Numbered from the stretch's first letter, positions 10,342-25,500 are shown. The stretch: 64,000 nt of DNA from Siniperca chuatsi (GCF_020085105.1 NC_058052.1:8293733-8357732); one strand, 5' to 3'. Made by a program: numbers and translations. Notes: generated by a model from the sequence alone, not told the origin.

Positions 10342-13300
10342 ATGGAGCCCAGGAAACTGCTACAAACCAGTCTAACTTTGTTAATCCTTGCAACCAGCAG
10401 CTATGGAGGACACTTAAAACCAGGTGAGTCTTCTAGGATTCATTAAAGGTGGATGTGGATCATTCTAGTGTTCAGTCTTAAACAGGCATGGAGTCAAAAG
10501 TGTTCCTGTAGTGACTATTTGACGTGGGATTCTACCAAAGCATAGCTACAATCAATGTTTGGTCTCCATAATCATGGTTAAAATTCAATTATAACAAATG
10601 GACAGTAGTATGAGAACTTACTCAGTCAATGGTATTGAGTCAGTGTTATGATCTTAATGATGACAGTGATCTGATACACCCTTCTATCTAATATTTATGA
10701 TGTACCAAAAGCTTTTGTTTACCAGCTGTAAATCAGTGCTGTTTTGAATTCATGCAGGGCCTGCTCTGAAAATGGACCAGGCTTTGTTAACATTTCATAA
10801 CCAGCTGGCAGAACAAGTGCAGGTCTTCTACACGTCAGATTACTGCTACAAGGTAAAGAATATATATGCTGTCTCTCTGTTTGTCCCTTCCCTCCTTCTA
10901 TCTGTTTCTCCAGGTTTCTCTGCTTGTTAAGATATGAAGATAAGACAGCAAGTTCTCCAGAAAGATATATACTTTGGATTTGGATGTGTCAATTTTAAAG
11001 TTAGACACACTGACAAGTTTGACATTCATGTTTCTCACCCAGGTCTTTCCAGTCACTAGAAAGGTTAAAGGGGTGCTGCTGTGATTTAGCATTGGACCCT
11101 CCATAAGTTGGGCGACTCATACGAGACAGATTTTTTAAAAAGAATAGTGAAAATCTGTGATAGCCTGACTTTTAGTGCCTGTTATGAGCCAAGCTTCAAA
11201 AACACTGGATCCTACATTTTCCATAAAGCAACACAAAAGTATCTTTTATTAGACCTCCCCTGCCTGGTAATTGCCCACATCTTCCAAACCCCACATCTTC
11301 AGTTTGTAATCCAGTCTTTCTGTTAAAAGTCGAGATACACCTCATGTCATCATCAGGTTTAATTCCTCAGATTTTGGAAAGCTCCCTTCAGAGTCACAGA
11401 AGACATTATCCAACAACTGTTTCAAAGGTTGTGCAGTACTCCTTATAACAAGTAAACTGGCCTTCATGTGTAATATCGGTGGAGTGCCCCTTTAATGGAT
11501 TTTTAGGGTGCAAGAGAAAAGCAAAGTAAATTAGTAAAGTAGTAAATTTAAGGCTGATTAAATCTGCTATTTATCTGTCTTTTTGTGTGTAATTTTAAAA
11601 GTTGCCTGATTTTCTAACTGTTTTAGCTTGTGATCCTTGAAAATAAATTAATATATTTACTTGTGAGCCATTGTCACAAGTTATAGTCTTACTGCGCACA
11701 TAAGTTTTTGACAGTTCTATTAGAGAAGAGTCATTTTTCCTTCTTAAATTGTTTCCATTGAAGGATTTTTAGAGACATGAAGAGAGGAAATCCTGTATTT
11801 CACAAGGAAAATCAGAAAAAATATAATTTTGCAAGAAATATATATTTTTCTTGCTTATCTTATCTTGACAAGCACATTGTCTTCAGTGAGTCCTTTGTAC
11901 TGCCCTGCACATTGCCCATTTGCACCTGTGGCATATGTTCATTTTCCTTTTTTACATATAATTCATTCCCCTTTCTATTTATTTTTTCTGCTCCTTATTT
12001 TTCACACTAGTCTTTTAGCACAACCTTAGGAGTACACCACCCTGCATTTCACTACACATATTACTTGTGTATCTGTCAAATAAAACCTTTGAATCCTTAT
12101 ACCTTTAATCGGCATGACCCCATCAGATTTGTCTTGAGATGTCTTGGGGTCCCAACCATTGCTCTAGACTACAGACTTTCTGATAGTTTTAAGTACAGTC
12201 AGCGTTTTAAGTCAGTGTTTCACCTGTTTTTACTTCTCAGTGTGTGTACCAGCGTTTGCTCACTTTGAAACCCAACAGAAACAATGCATCTGCGATGATC
12301 AGCACTAAATTCACTCTGACTATGCGCGTGGAATCACAGACCAGGAATGCAACTCTTTGCAGGTAACAAGTTCAACATTCTAACAAAGCATCAATAACAT
12401 CAAACCAGCTGTTCATTTCACCTGCGATCCTCAGAGGTAGAAATGCTGATTTGTTTCCTGTTTACTCATATTAACTCTGCCTGTGGGAGTGCATTGCTGT
12501 TGTTTCCAGACATAATATAGTGTGGTGGCATCCGATGATTGCATCAGCAGTCCGCAAGATTATTTACAGGGATGAGGGGAGTAATCCTGACCTGCTTTCT
12601 GGACCCGAGTGATGCCCTCCCTTAAACTATCTCGCCGGGTATCGATCAGGAGCCTTTTTGGGGTTAATAAGACCTGACATTCCAATATTGATCAAAAGGG
12701 CTCATTAAAGCTTCAAAGCTGCATGTCCTGTGGAAACCTCAGCGGGGATGTTAACTGGAGGAGACAGTTGCCATATTTATAAACAATCAGGACTGACAAG
12801 ACACCGGGGCAGAGTTTTCCATTTGGGGGTCACCTGTAAACATGGTGCCGGAGATTCGGTTGCAACATGACAAGCTCCTGGTGCTTTTTCTTGCCCTCTC
12901 AGAGGTCTGATCTTGTGCTGCCTAGATCAATGCTCAGGTCTCTAACCAGACTGTGCTGCTATTGATTTCCTTTTCCCCTTCGAAAAAACACTCCAAGTGA
13001 TAGCTAGTATGTCATCCCAACAGTGGATCAATGTGAGCTTGTAATGCATGTTTTCTGGAGCCTGAAACTGGAGATGTTGAGAGGACAGAGGGATGCACTT
13101 TAAGGCTGCAGACACTAGGTGGTGCTCCTGAGCTTCATACGTGTTGTAAAACCATCAGAAGGAGGTAGGAAGACCCATTTTTAACAGTCAGGTGAAGGGG
13201 AAAACAGCAGCTGTGGATGATAAAAGTCATTTAGTGTATGCTTCTAAGGAAATATCATTTCAGAGGGGATCAAATAAAAGTAGCCTGTAGTTTTATGTGC

Positions 13301-16300
13301 TTTTAAGGGACGTGTGTCTCAATATTTCCCTGTTTTGGATGCAGGTGGAGTCAGACATATGGAGAAGGTGGCCATTACTCTGTTTGGATCCAGATGTCAG
13401 AGGCCACCAGTAATCCCAGCTGCACTCACACTGTGGATAAAAGACCAAACAATGCATACCTGCGTAAGTGCACGACACTGAAGAAGAATACAGGATGATG
13501 AAAGTGATCAGTCGCACAGTTTTGAATAACTGACTCGGAGTGAGCGTGATTGCTTTGGTGAGACAGAGTGACAGTAAAAGGACCTGTGTCCACTCTGAGG
13601 CCAAACCTTTGATCCACTCTCTACTTAACTGAGTCAGCAAAGAGGAGAATCACTCGGCTTGTCCACATCTACTGAGCAGTAATTCTCATCCATCTCTGGG
13701 GACATGATGTGTATTGAACAGATAAGACATGCTTTCTTGAAAACGGATAAAAGAAAAGCTTTTCTGTTTGTTTTGAAGGCCTGGCTCCACGCGTGGAGGA
13801 TTGTGGGTAATACATTAGGGAGTGTGGAAGGATTAGGGCGTAATGGGATTTTGAAAGCGTCACTCTCCATAATGCACACTCTACTTAACAATATTGCAGA
13901 TTATGTTGTAGATCAGACTTTTAAGGCCAAGTAGCCATTATCCGAGCAGATACATGGTCAGTGTGACTGCACCCCTCACAGTATGATGAGCTTCCATTAG
14001 CTCCACAGACCGGTGATTATACAAACTCCCCATAGGACTTGCTCAGCTTAAGTAATGGTCTGGTCAGCAGCTCAAGACAGGTTAGAGTTGCCCTGTTTGA
14101 GAATTTAAAAGTTTACTTCAGCGTCTCAGATTGATTAGCCGTGGGGCTTCATGAGGTCATTTGTTGGGTGCGGTATTCTTCAAGGATACGTTTCTGTGCG
14201 GCTGCTATCAGATCCACCCTTTAATCATGTTAGTACTGTATTCTGCATTGTACCACAAACCACAAGTCACCTGCTGAGGCCTTAATTCTCACAAAGAAAT
14301 CCACAATGTCGACTGCTATTAAGGGTTTGTTTGACTTCGATGAAATGAACTTAATCTAGTTGTTTTGAAATGCCTCAATTCAGTTTCTGTTTTTTCTGGC
14401 AACAACTGATAGAGTGAGCATGGCTGTTTGCAGAGATCTAGTGTTGTTTCACTTCATGTGCTGAGAGCTTTATGGTGTTTTTATGAGTGGACTCCAGAGA
14501 TGCCATGACTTTTCCAAGGCGATTAAGTGACCACTCTTTGCTCAGAGTGGATGTCATAGTGTGGATTCAGCTCAGGTTAAAATGGCTTCTTTTTGTTTGT
14601 TTTTCCACTAAAGACAAACACTACACATACTGCCCCCTTATTTGCTGTGCTTTGACGCAAGAAAACCACACGGATATCTCCTGAGCTTGCGTGTTATAGT
14701 TTTATAATAAGTAGCACAGCTGTAAAATGTCTCTCTATTCTTTCAATGCTGCTGGTGCTGCTGGTCCAGCTCTTTCCCTCTGTCTTTGTTTTCTCAACCT
14801 TGTTCCAGTGTAGCCTTACATTTTCCTTTTCGGACGCCTGCAGGGTTAGATTACCCAGAGTGATTGAGATGAGTTGATGGACCAAGAGTTTTCCATTAGG
14901 TCCTTGTTTGTCACTTGAGGGATCCCCTTTGACACTGGTTGACTGACAGAGAGCCACAGGGGAGTCCAAAGGCGAGTAAAGCAGACTGTTTGGACTGGTA
15001 ATCAGGCCTTTTATCCCCAGTCAGATCCTATTCTGATAGAGATGTACAGTATAAAGCTCCTGACATGGACTTCCAGACAGAATTACGATGTAGGGTGGTA
15101 CAGTCTGATTACACAATGTCCATTAGCAAACATTTCTTTTTCTTATTTTCCAGCTCTTCTGGTGGCAGCTCTCTTACTAGCCATAATCGCTCTCTTGTTC
15201 GTTGTGGCACCCTACATCTACAGGTACCCATGTGTTTTTTACATCATCCACAATGAAAATATCATTCTGCACTGATTACTCTTCCATCAGAACCAGGCAG
15301 CCCAAACTTGTTATCCCATTTACAGAAGGCGTTGTACATCAAAATTTATTAAGACCATTTGCTGCCAAGGCCCACAGTACGCAGTGGATGATGTAAGTAA
15401 AATGCTGCTTCTAATGAATGCATTAGATTAATATCTTAATAAATGCAATGAGACAACGCAGATGCATGATTTGATTGATTAGATTTAGATCAATCATAAA
15501 CCAATCAAATGAGTGCTCAAGTGGTAGTCTCATCGAGCTACTAAGCATCACAATATGTTCAAGATGCACCATTAAACCCACTATTTTGGTCATCAATAAT
15601 GTGTGTATGATAAAAATGTATGGAAACCTCTTTCATACCTTTGTTTGGGGTCTTTATTGCTGAAAAGTCCTGTTCCTGTTTCTGGAAATTAAAGTATTGA
15701 GAAGAGCACAATAGCAAGTTACTGCACCAATTTTATATCTTCACTGCAGCACATGATTGACTTTATGCTTTTTTTTGTAAGCCAAAGTCAACATTGCCTT
15801 GATCACATTGCATTATTTTCATTGGCCAGCTATGCAGCCTGAGATGCATACCAAAATTGCTCTGAGACTCCAGTCATCAAGTCGTTTGGGAGAAACTAAT
15901 GGAATGATTGATACAAATGTTAGCAGAGCCGATTGTACAGCAGATTTACATGGAAGCGAAAGAGCATTGTATCCGTCCAATCATCATGCTTGATGGCAGG
16001 AGCTGCTGTGTATTTTTGGAGAGCATGAATGGCTCCTCTCATTCTTCCAAGCAAGACGTCTCTGTCTTCCATATGCTGTCTGGATGGCATGCAGATCCAT
16101 CATAACATATTAGTGCTGGTGTCTTCCTGCTCTGGCTCTTTAAACGGCTGCGTAGAGGCCAGTGAGTCAGGCTAATCCAACTGAGAGGGCAACAGGCCAG
16201 AGTCATCTCAATGCAGCCTTCACAGAGAGAGGGGAAAAGAGGCACCGCCACACAGCACAGAGGATGACCCAGGACAGAGAGATGCCCAACATCATTTTGA

Positions 16301-19300
16301 GGAGTTCTGACCCATGTGGCACTTTGGATTTTTTGGTTTTGTCAACATTTTTACATTTCAGAACAATTATAGTTATGTCAAATCTTCAAACAAGTTTGCA
16401 TTACATATATATTGTTTGTGGTTGCTACAAGTTTATGACAGTGTTGCCATTTTATGTATTTTCAACCTGTCCACTTTTTTTATTAAAATGTTAAACTACA
16501 GAGAGTACACAAAATAATGTGACCACTTCAAGAGAAAGAAATTTAGTTGTAACGTAATCATAATTAATCACTGCTACAGAAGAGGGTCATTTTTAACTTA
16601 CTGGCAATTAGCAGAACTTGTCAGCTATTAAAAGAGGTCTTGTAATCAGCACTTTGATATGTAAGTACTCAAAGCAACGTGAGGCAACTAAGAAGGCTTC
16701 TAAAAGACAAAAAAAAACTAAATTATTTAAAGCCGCGCTAATGAATTTTTTTATATTAAAATGTGAAAGTGCTCAGTCATAGTGACGAACCTGCAGAGAA
16801 TTATCACCAGACTCAGCACTACAGAGAGCGCTGTAGTGTCTTTCCCACTGTACACTACGTGCCCAACACCTAAAGACAGACAGACAAAGTTAGCAGCTAG
16901 CTAGTGTGGAGCATTTAGCAGCTAAAGAGCCAAATATTTTACTCAGGAGTAAGTGGAGACCAAAACAGAGCTAAAAGGAGAGTGAATATTGGACTTACAT
17001 TCATCGGGTGTCCAGAAACACGACTCCAAATGAATGCTAATGTTGCTCTGTGTCTGCTAGATGTGTGATTAGGCAAGGTTATGCTAATACGTTTGCCTCA
17101 ACAACTTTATGAGGCCATCAATTTTGTGTTTACATTTTGTTCCTCTGCCCCCAACTGGCCAAAAGTTAATATTGCTTTAATATGTTAAGTCGAATAGTCC
17201 TGAAAAAGTTCACAAAAGCAAACAGAAATTAACTGCAACAACAAAGAGAAATAGCACGAAATAGCAAGTCACAAGAAACAACAGGGATTTAGCTTATACA
17301 TACAGTAGCCATAATAGTGAGTTAGCAAATGTTGCTTCTTGCCATACAAGCTTATATGAAAAGCCAACGTTCTGATATTATTTTGTCTACTCCCTAATTG
17401 TTTCTACAGGATGGAGGGCATGCTTGTGAAGCTGAGCACAATACCAATAAAGCTAAGCCGACACGTCTGCGCTCACTGGACACTTTCCGAGGGTATGTAC
17501 GCCATCAACAACCATCCTGTTTATCAGTCTATCACCACATGTGGCTGGTTCACATGCTAATTCTTTTTAGAGCTGTCTGAGGAATGATGAAGATCTACAG
17601 GTCCAGCATAATAAATAATTACAGGGGTCACAGTCTGGCCACATGCTCCCCCAAGCTTTTGTTATCAGGCAGTATAGCTTTGGGCATGATTTCTGATATC
17701 AGTGCGTCTCGGGTTTGGAACAGTGTGTTTCTGTTGGACAGGAGTGATGCATGTGATTGAATCTGGGCTCCCTGCTAGCCTTAATTGTGGCCTGGGGGTA
17801 GACACAAAGCACGCCTCTCTGGAAACAGGATGCTGGTGTGGCTTTGACCTCCCCCTTGCCAAATAATTGATGTAATAATACCGTCAACATATCAGCACAC
17901 ATCCACACGGCCATAGATCTCCTGCCAAAATGGAGAGCATGAGGAAATCCAGCAGCACAGAGGCAGCATCCAGCAGACGATTGGCATCTTCTCCACTTGT
18001 GGCTTCCTTTTGGATGAAAAGCCATCTGAAATCCCTGTGCATATGTGCTGAATTGAAAATACCACATCGTTTTATTTAGTTTGGGAGCTGAATTGGTTGA
18101 GTATATTTACATCAGAATTTGCAGAAGTTCAAGGAAAGCATACATTTCGATTTCATTTCCCTTTAGTTACACTTCCTGCCGCAGTCCTGTTCAATCTTAT
18201 TAGCTGAAATGTCACTCCGGGGGTTACAGATACTTGTCACATATTGATATCCTGATTGGTAATACTGGAAATTCTCATACCTGACAACACACTTAATCAA
18301 ACTGTGACTCAGCGCTCAAGAGTAACGCTGTGTGTGCCTCCTCGGCCCTGTGACTTATGATCCATACCCCTGATAAGTAACAACTTTCTACAGAGAACAG
18401 ACACATCAGTCATCTGCCATAAATGCTGAGACATTTCTGAAGGCAAAAGGATTTTCTTCTAAGCCGAAAGGTTTTTCTGATCATTGCTCAGACTCCGCTG
18501 ACATGATATACAGAGAACAGTAGGGTACGTGGCACGTTAATATTTCTAAAAGGATTTGGATTTTAATCTTGTGCCACACTGCTAAAAGCCTGTCACTGGT
18601 TTCCTTACTGTTGAAAATCGCACCGTCAGTAGTTAGCAGTGCTATACAACAGAGGGAACAACTATTACAGCAAAACAATGGATTGTCAGGTCCATTTAAC
18701 ACCAGGTGGCTGACTCATTCATTCTCATTATTTTGACTAAGCTCCAAGTTTTCCTCCGATTCAGTTTCAGATATGCTCTGAAGTTTGCCCACAAAAAAAA
18801 AGAACCTTGGCATTTCCACTCAAGTAGTAATTTATTATGACTAGAATGGGTGTCCATGTACTTGATATGGCCAGCACAGTAGGTAACTCAATACTCTGCA
18901 GTGATGGAGTGTAACTATCCATTTGCAACGGGGAAATGTTCTAAGCTAATACTCTAATTGGTAATGCATGTACAGTGATTCAAATCAAAGAAGTCCATAA
19001 GCGTCTATCAGTGAGTCATAACCACTTGTCACTGCTGCAAGAAAGACACGTCTATCTGTAATCTCTTAGCTATAAATCATGAACACTGATTGCCAGACAT
19101 GAATTAAGTCTATTACTGAAGTGACAAATGTTCATTGGAGAAGGATTCACAGGGATATTTACAACTTAAACCTGATTAGGAACCAAGAAACAAGCCTGTG
19201 GTGCTTCCACCTGGACATGATCTTATATTAACTTTGGGGCAACATGATCAGTGATCTCAGCACACATAATATTAATTAAGCACTTATAGTTTCCCTTAAT

Positions 19301-19538
19301 CATAACTAGCAGCCACTAGTGTCACATGTGTGTAGCATTTCTACTGTAATCTGCCTAAAATGGAGCTTGCATTCAAAATCAAACACACACAGTGTTTTGA
19401 TTAAAAAGACGGCCAATAAGCCCTGATATTGCAGTGATTTTCACCGGGTCTCATCTGGCTAGTCATTTAACCTCTGTCTTTGTCACTATGGTAACTAATG
19501 GATATGTTCGTCACAATTTAAATGATAGCCTGCGTTCA

Positions 19539-19572
<34 letters not shown>

Positions 19573-22500
19573 CGAGAACGAGTACATGGACACGTGCAGC
19601 AGGGTTTACTCTACTTTAATAGCCCTTTTGAGATGATAGTGGCCGATTAAAATCTTGTATCAGCAGGTTGGGGCTAAAGGAGCAGTAATGGCTTTGGTGC
19701 ACCTCTTAATTGAATCTAGGCAGAAAAACAAGAGGAGGCAGAGGTAGATACAGTGCACCTTATCAGACTGTTTTGTTCTTAGAGGTTGTTCTAATCTTGT
19801 TATGGCTCTTAAAGACCCCCTCATGATATTTTTTTCTATTTGATTAAATAACACATGAATCAAAAGCATAAATTCAAGTATTTAGGATGGTGAAAGGAGC
19901 TCTGCAGACGTTTGACCACGCAACCATTTACATTCCCCTGCAAGTTTGTGTTGTGTAATGGCCCCCACCCACTTTCCGACATGCAACGCAAACACCTTTT
20001 TCTCTCCAATGTCTGATTCAGTGAAGCACTCCATCACGTGTGCTGTGTTTCAGCAGCCTTGGCCAGTGCTAAAGTATAAAGTGTATCATATATTAGACGC
20101 AAAGTCTTTAGTCAGCACTCCTGCTTGAGGAGATCCAGAGGACGAGTGTTCATTTCCTGAGTGATTCATAATGCTTAGATTGCATTACCTTGCATTTGGA
20201 GTGTGACAGAATAAAAAGCCCCTCCTCAGGCCTCTTAAACTTCAATTCAAAAGTTAATATTGTATCAGATGTATTAGTAAGATGGTAAGAAAACAGTTAT
20301 GGATATGGATGTTTTATTTTGTATTTCGTGTATTTATAACAGTTTACCCCTAGTTCCATTATTCACTCCACTGCATGAAGGTTAATCCCAATTATCACTG
20401 ATTTTGCATTTACTTATAGCTATAGTGCTTACTCGTTGTACTGTCTTTGTAGGTTTTCCCTGACAGTGATGGTTTTTGTGAACTACGGTGGAGGAGGCTA
20501 CTGGTTCTTTCAACATGCACCGTGGAATGGTTAAGTATAAGACATGCACAAAAACACAAAATAAAACAAAAATAAGAGTTACACTACAGCTTGTATAGTA
20601 CAACCTGCACCCTTATAATGATTTGAAACTCCTCTCTAATTGTGCTTCCCTTCATCTACATCTGCCATTTAAGTAGATTTAATAGCTGAAAGGACCAACA
20701 GCTCACAGTGGTCCGTCTGTTTCATGGAAGGAGCAGATACTTCCAGTATTAATGTACGCCTTCTTTCACATAGAGCCAGATACAAAATGAATGTGTGAAC
20801 TCAAGGCAATCATTCAATGGCAGCATTCTCCTCATCATGTCTGCAGCATTTTCTGACCTGTTGTCACTAATTGTGATGAATGCAGTCTCAAACCAAACAC
20901 ACAGGATGCCATTTCTCATACAAGCCAAATCAAAGGCATAATCCATAGATTTTTATTGTTATTAACAACCAGGGAGGAGACGAGAAGGAGGGGGGATGAG
21001 TGTTTAAATGGCAGCTGGGAGAATATGGGAGGGGGGCATTGAATGAGTGGTACTCGCCACTTCCAGTAGCCACTCTTGAGGTGCCCTGGAGCAAGGCACC
21101 TCTGACCCAAAGAGACAGCTGAATCCCTTTTCCCCAGGTTAATGAAAGTTAAAAAAAAAAAAAAAAAAAAAGCGAAAATGTCACTGCAACTTTTATGAAA
21201 TCCATGTCATTGTTTAGGGGTGTTCTCAATTTAAATTTTATGCTCGCCTCTTTGCCACAACTACAAGGGTGTATTGATTTCAGGGGTGGTTTGATTAATC
21301 TTCTCTTTGCTGCAGGGCCGCTGCTGTCACAGGAGTGTGGATATTTATTCACCTTTTCAAAATGGAAAGTTAATGACAGGAGCAGCACTTTAAGGACATA
21401 ACATTGTTCTTAATTCACCTTGTAGTCATTTGGGATTGCAGAGATTAGAAAAGGGCAAGAACTGTGAACTCTGTATAATGGCATCAATTTCAAGTGTGTC
21501 TATTGATATTAATTTATGCCTCTGGATTTGTTGCAGGTCTAACCGTGGCAGATCTTGTCATGCCATGGTAGGTTTGGTAGGGAACAGAGAACAGTCAGAC
21601 ATTTTCACATACACTAATATGCATATTTTTGTGCATATATACATGCTTTTATAGCATAATACTGTTGTATTTTTCAGGTTTGTGTTTATTATTGGGACTT
21701 CGGTGGTGTTGGCTCTCAGATCCATGCAGAGGAGAGGAGTTAGCTGCCTGCAGCTGCTGCGCAAAATCACCTGGAGAACAGTCGTCCTCCTGATGCTCGG
21801 CTTCTGCTTCCTCAACTACTCTCCAAGAGACGGACCACGTAGGTGCAAAATCTAGCACATGATTGTTAATGGAACAAATACATTATATGTGGATGGGGAA
21901 CACTGGGGAAATTATTAAAACACAGACTCTGGCGTGTCTAATAATATGTCCACATATAGCATTAGCACCACTGGAGAGAAAAAAGAGGCTTTACTTGTTT
22001 TAATACACCCATTCATCAGAAAATGCAGCATTATGTAGCATCAAACAAGTTTGACACAGATTCTGTAACAAGATATTTTCAATATCCATTCCATATTATG
22101 TCATATAGACCTTCAACAATTAGTCAATTAATCAATAGGTCAATCGACAGAAAATTAATCTGCAACTATATTGATAATGGATTAATTGTTTCAGTCATTT
22201 TTCAAGAAAAAACGCAAAACATTTGATGCTTCTACCTTCTCAAATGTGATAAATTGCTACTTTTTCTTGTCTTTGTAGTAAACTGAATTGTAGTAACATT
22301 GTAGTAAACTGAATATCTGGGTTTTTGACTGTTGGTCGGACAAAACAAGACATGTGTTAACATTAGCTTGGGTTCTAGGAAATTGTCACAGGCAATTTTA
22401 ACTGTTTTTTAATGTTATAAAACCAAATGAATAATCAATGAATAAAAGCAGACTAATTGATTATGAAAATATTTTTTAGCTGCAGCCCTAATGTCATACA

Positions 22501-25500
22501 AGATAGGAGTAATATATAGCTTATATTTGGTATGTTCATAATATGCACAACGCTAAAAGACAGGTGACAAAGACAAAAATGTTATATGTGTTTAGATCCA
22601 GATTTGTGATAAAGCCAAAGCCGCAGGGCTGTGTCGGGGTTAAAGGAGGGAAAGCAGGCTGAAAATCCCTGTTTCATCGTCCACCTGGGGATGCACAGGG
22701 CGCCCTTCACACATTAGCCATTCCCAGTGATAATGGACTTTCCTGGGTGGATGTCTGCGTAACTGGGTTAACAAAAATATTGTTATTGTGTGTGCAGTCT
22801 CAAAATCCAGCACCAGGGGACGTTTAACAGAGGCAGATTGAGCAAAAACAACCGCTGTGGTAATGGACAATTACAAACAGATAGTGTTACACCCTTCAGC
22901 CCGATGCAGCTGCTGTAGAGGCTGCTGCTGGAGCTGATCATAACAGCACAGTGACTTTTACCATACAGTGCAGCTTTGCCCTCTGTCTCCAAGGACATCC
23001 TCTGCAGTTCAGTCGCAGGGTTTTATCTAATAAGAGAATTGAGTCATATCAGCTCAATATGTTTCAATGTCAGACGAGACAGAAGAAGGTGTTAACCTTT
23101 GACATCAACTATGAGTCATTTCAAATGAACGCTGCTAGATGTTAGATGTCGAAATCATCGTCAAAGCACTGTTAAAGACCTTGAAAGTCCAATTTTACCT
23201 ACACACCTACACACTACTTTGTTGGTTTAGAAAATTATAAAGCACTTGATTTAATGGATTCCATTACAAAAATGCATTGTGGTCAAGCTAAAAACACGTC
23301 TGTTTCTCTTGATTCCTTAGAAGTTGATGTTTTCGACATTAAGGTGACATTGTGTTTTCAAGATGTTATCTCTGACCATTTGACAATGGTTATTCTTTTT
23401 TGGATGGTGACAAGTTACAAGAAAAGATCAGTCAGATGAAGATGTGGTCAGAAAGTCGGATTCGAATCCCTACTGTTGCGAGAAAGAAAACTCTTTTTGA
23501 AAAGTTTTTGACTCAGCTATTTGCTCTACTTTCTGATGGCTTTATTCATTTCTGCTCACTTCCGCCATTGACTCGTTATTTTATTCAATCTATCACTGAA
23601 AGTGCTCAGAGATGGAAGTAGAGAGCAGAGCTTTCACTTCTTAAATGATATTGAACGTCGAAAAGGGTCTCAATTGCACACAAAAACTACATAAATTGAT
23701 CTGAAAGTGAAACAAAAGATGTTACTGTTTCCTGCAGTTTGCCTTAAAACTGTGACTTTCAGGATGTTTTTTATTTAAGTGACAGTTTTATTGTGGGGCA
23801 GATACAGTAAATTATCTTGGTGGGGGTGTAACCTGCAAAATTAACAAATGTGTCATAAGTAGGAGCTTCCTCTTTTCCTGTGAAAGAAGAGAGTTCCGCC
23901 TCTTATTTGATTTGTCCAGATCAGTGATTGGGATTACACTGTTTTTATGGCACTTTGTGCGGGCGGCAAAGAGGTTTTCAATTAACTAATGTGGAGATTA
24001 CCATCAATCTCTCAACCACAAGCCAATCCTATCCTCCCCAATTTGTCGAGTCTGAGAGATAACTGGGAATCTTTGATTAGCTTCCCACATTCTTGACATG
24101 TCCATATTCTGAAGGCTGATAACAATTTCCCAGTGTGCCGTTCCGTCCATCATCCTCCATCAGGAAGTAGTAGTAGTGGAATGATTGAGAAGATGTTCTC
24201 ACGTCCAATATTATTAATTTCCTGATTTATAATTTGCTCAAATCAGCAGGAATAGCTTTACACCACTGACTTATATCTGTACTTGTACCTGAGTTTTAAG
24301 TTCACATATTCATCATTGGGTGTTAAGGCACACATGAGGGTTCATGCTGTGTGTTGTTGACTGCGTTCTAGTGTCCTGGTCCTGGCTGAGGATCCCTGGA
24401 GTGCTGCAGCGTCTGGGCTTCACCTACTTTGTTCTGTCTCTCCTGCAGACTTTCTGGTGCCAGAAAGAAATCCCACTGAGAGCGGTGAGGTGCTCTGTCA
24501 AGTTCACTTTAGTCTGTCATTACACACCAGGGAAAAAAACATTAAAGAAGTCCAACCTGGAACAAAACATTTATAAATAGCTAATTTGCTGTGTGCACCT
24601 TGGATTCCTGGGTCAATTTTTTTCCGTTTAGTGTTGTGTTTCTCTAATTGCTGGGATAACTGGCCAAACATAAATAAAGTTTGATGTTAAAAAGTGTCAA
24701 AAAGATAAGCAGTTTTGTACCTTAAGACTACTTTACATTAACAACATGTGTACTCTGTGATGCAGTATCACTGGTGGAACCCTGTCCAGGATGTGGTCCT
24801 TTATTGGCCACAGTGGCTGATTATCATCCTGCTGGAGACTCTGTGGCTCTGCATCACTTTGCTCATGCCTGTGCCCAACTGCCCCACGTAAGTCCAAGCA
24901 AGGCTCCCACTGTCATGTAACTAACCAGAGTCCAATCTACTCATTAATCCACCGTACACACACCGTACACATACGCTAAAACATGTAAATTTCACCCATC
25001 TCTCCCTGCTGAGATAATCTTCAGTTGGGGCTGTTGCGCTGCAACTGAGGTGTTAGTGTGCACCTTGTGTTGCTGGTGTTATGAACCGCCGTGATTTATG
25101 GGCCTGCGGTGGATGCTTCAGAGGGCATAATTAGCCAATCTCAGTCTGTCATGTGCAATAAGAGGAGCGGAGGCAGAGGATCCATCTTCCTCGCTCTGTG
25201 TCTTCTGCTCAGTGCTGCTTTTTGTGTTTTTTCCCCCATTTCTGTGACCCTGCATGGCATCAGTGTTAGATAACTGTGAATTCAAATAGTAGCGCTTTTC
25301 CCCACAGCTCTTGTGTTTTTTCCAACATCTGATTCGTTTTGAATTTTTTTGTGGAATGTGAGGATGTGTGGTGAACATATATACAAAGCTTAAAAAAGAG
25401 ATGATCTGATTGCCGTCAGATCGAAAAACCTGCCCGAGGAGCTTCTTTTGGTTAAATCTGTCTCATGTTCCTAAAATTCATTAGAGCCTTGCATTTTGTT

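Noticed and set aside
17699..18067. 122-codon minus-strand frame in hgsnat intron 7
   Set aside because: No family resemblance, no start context and no neighbouring exons on that strand.
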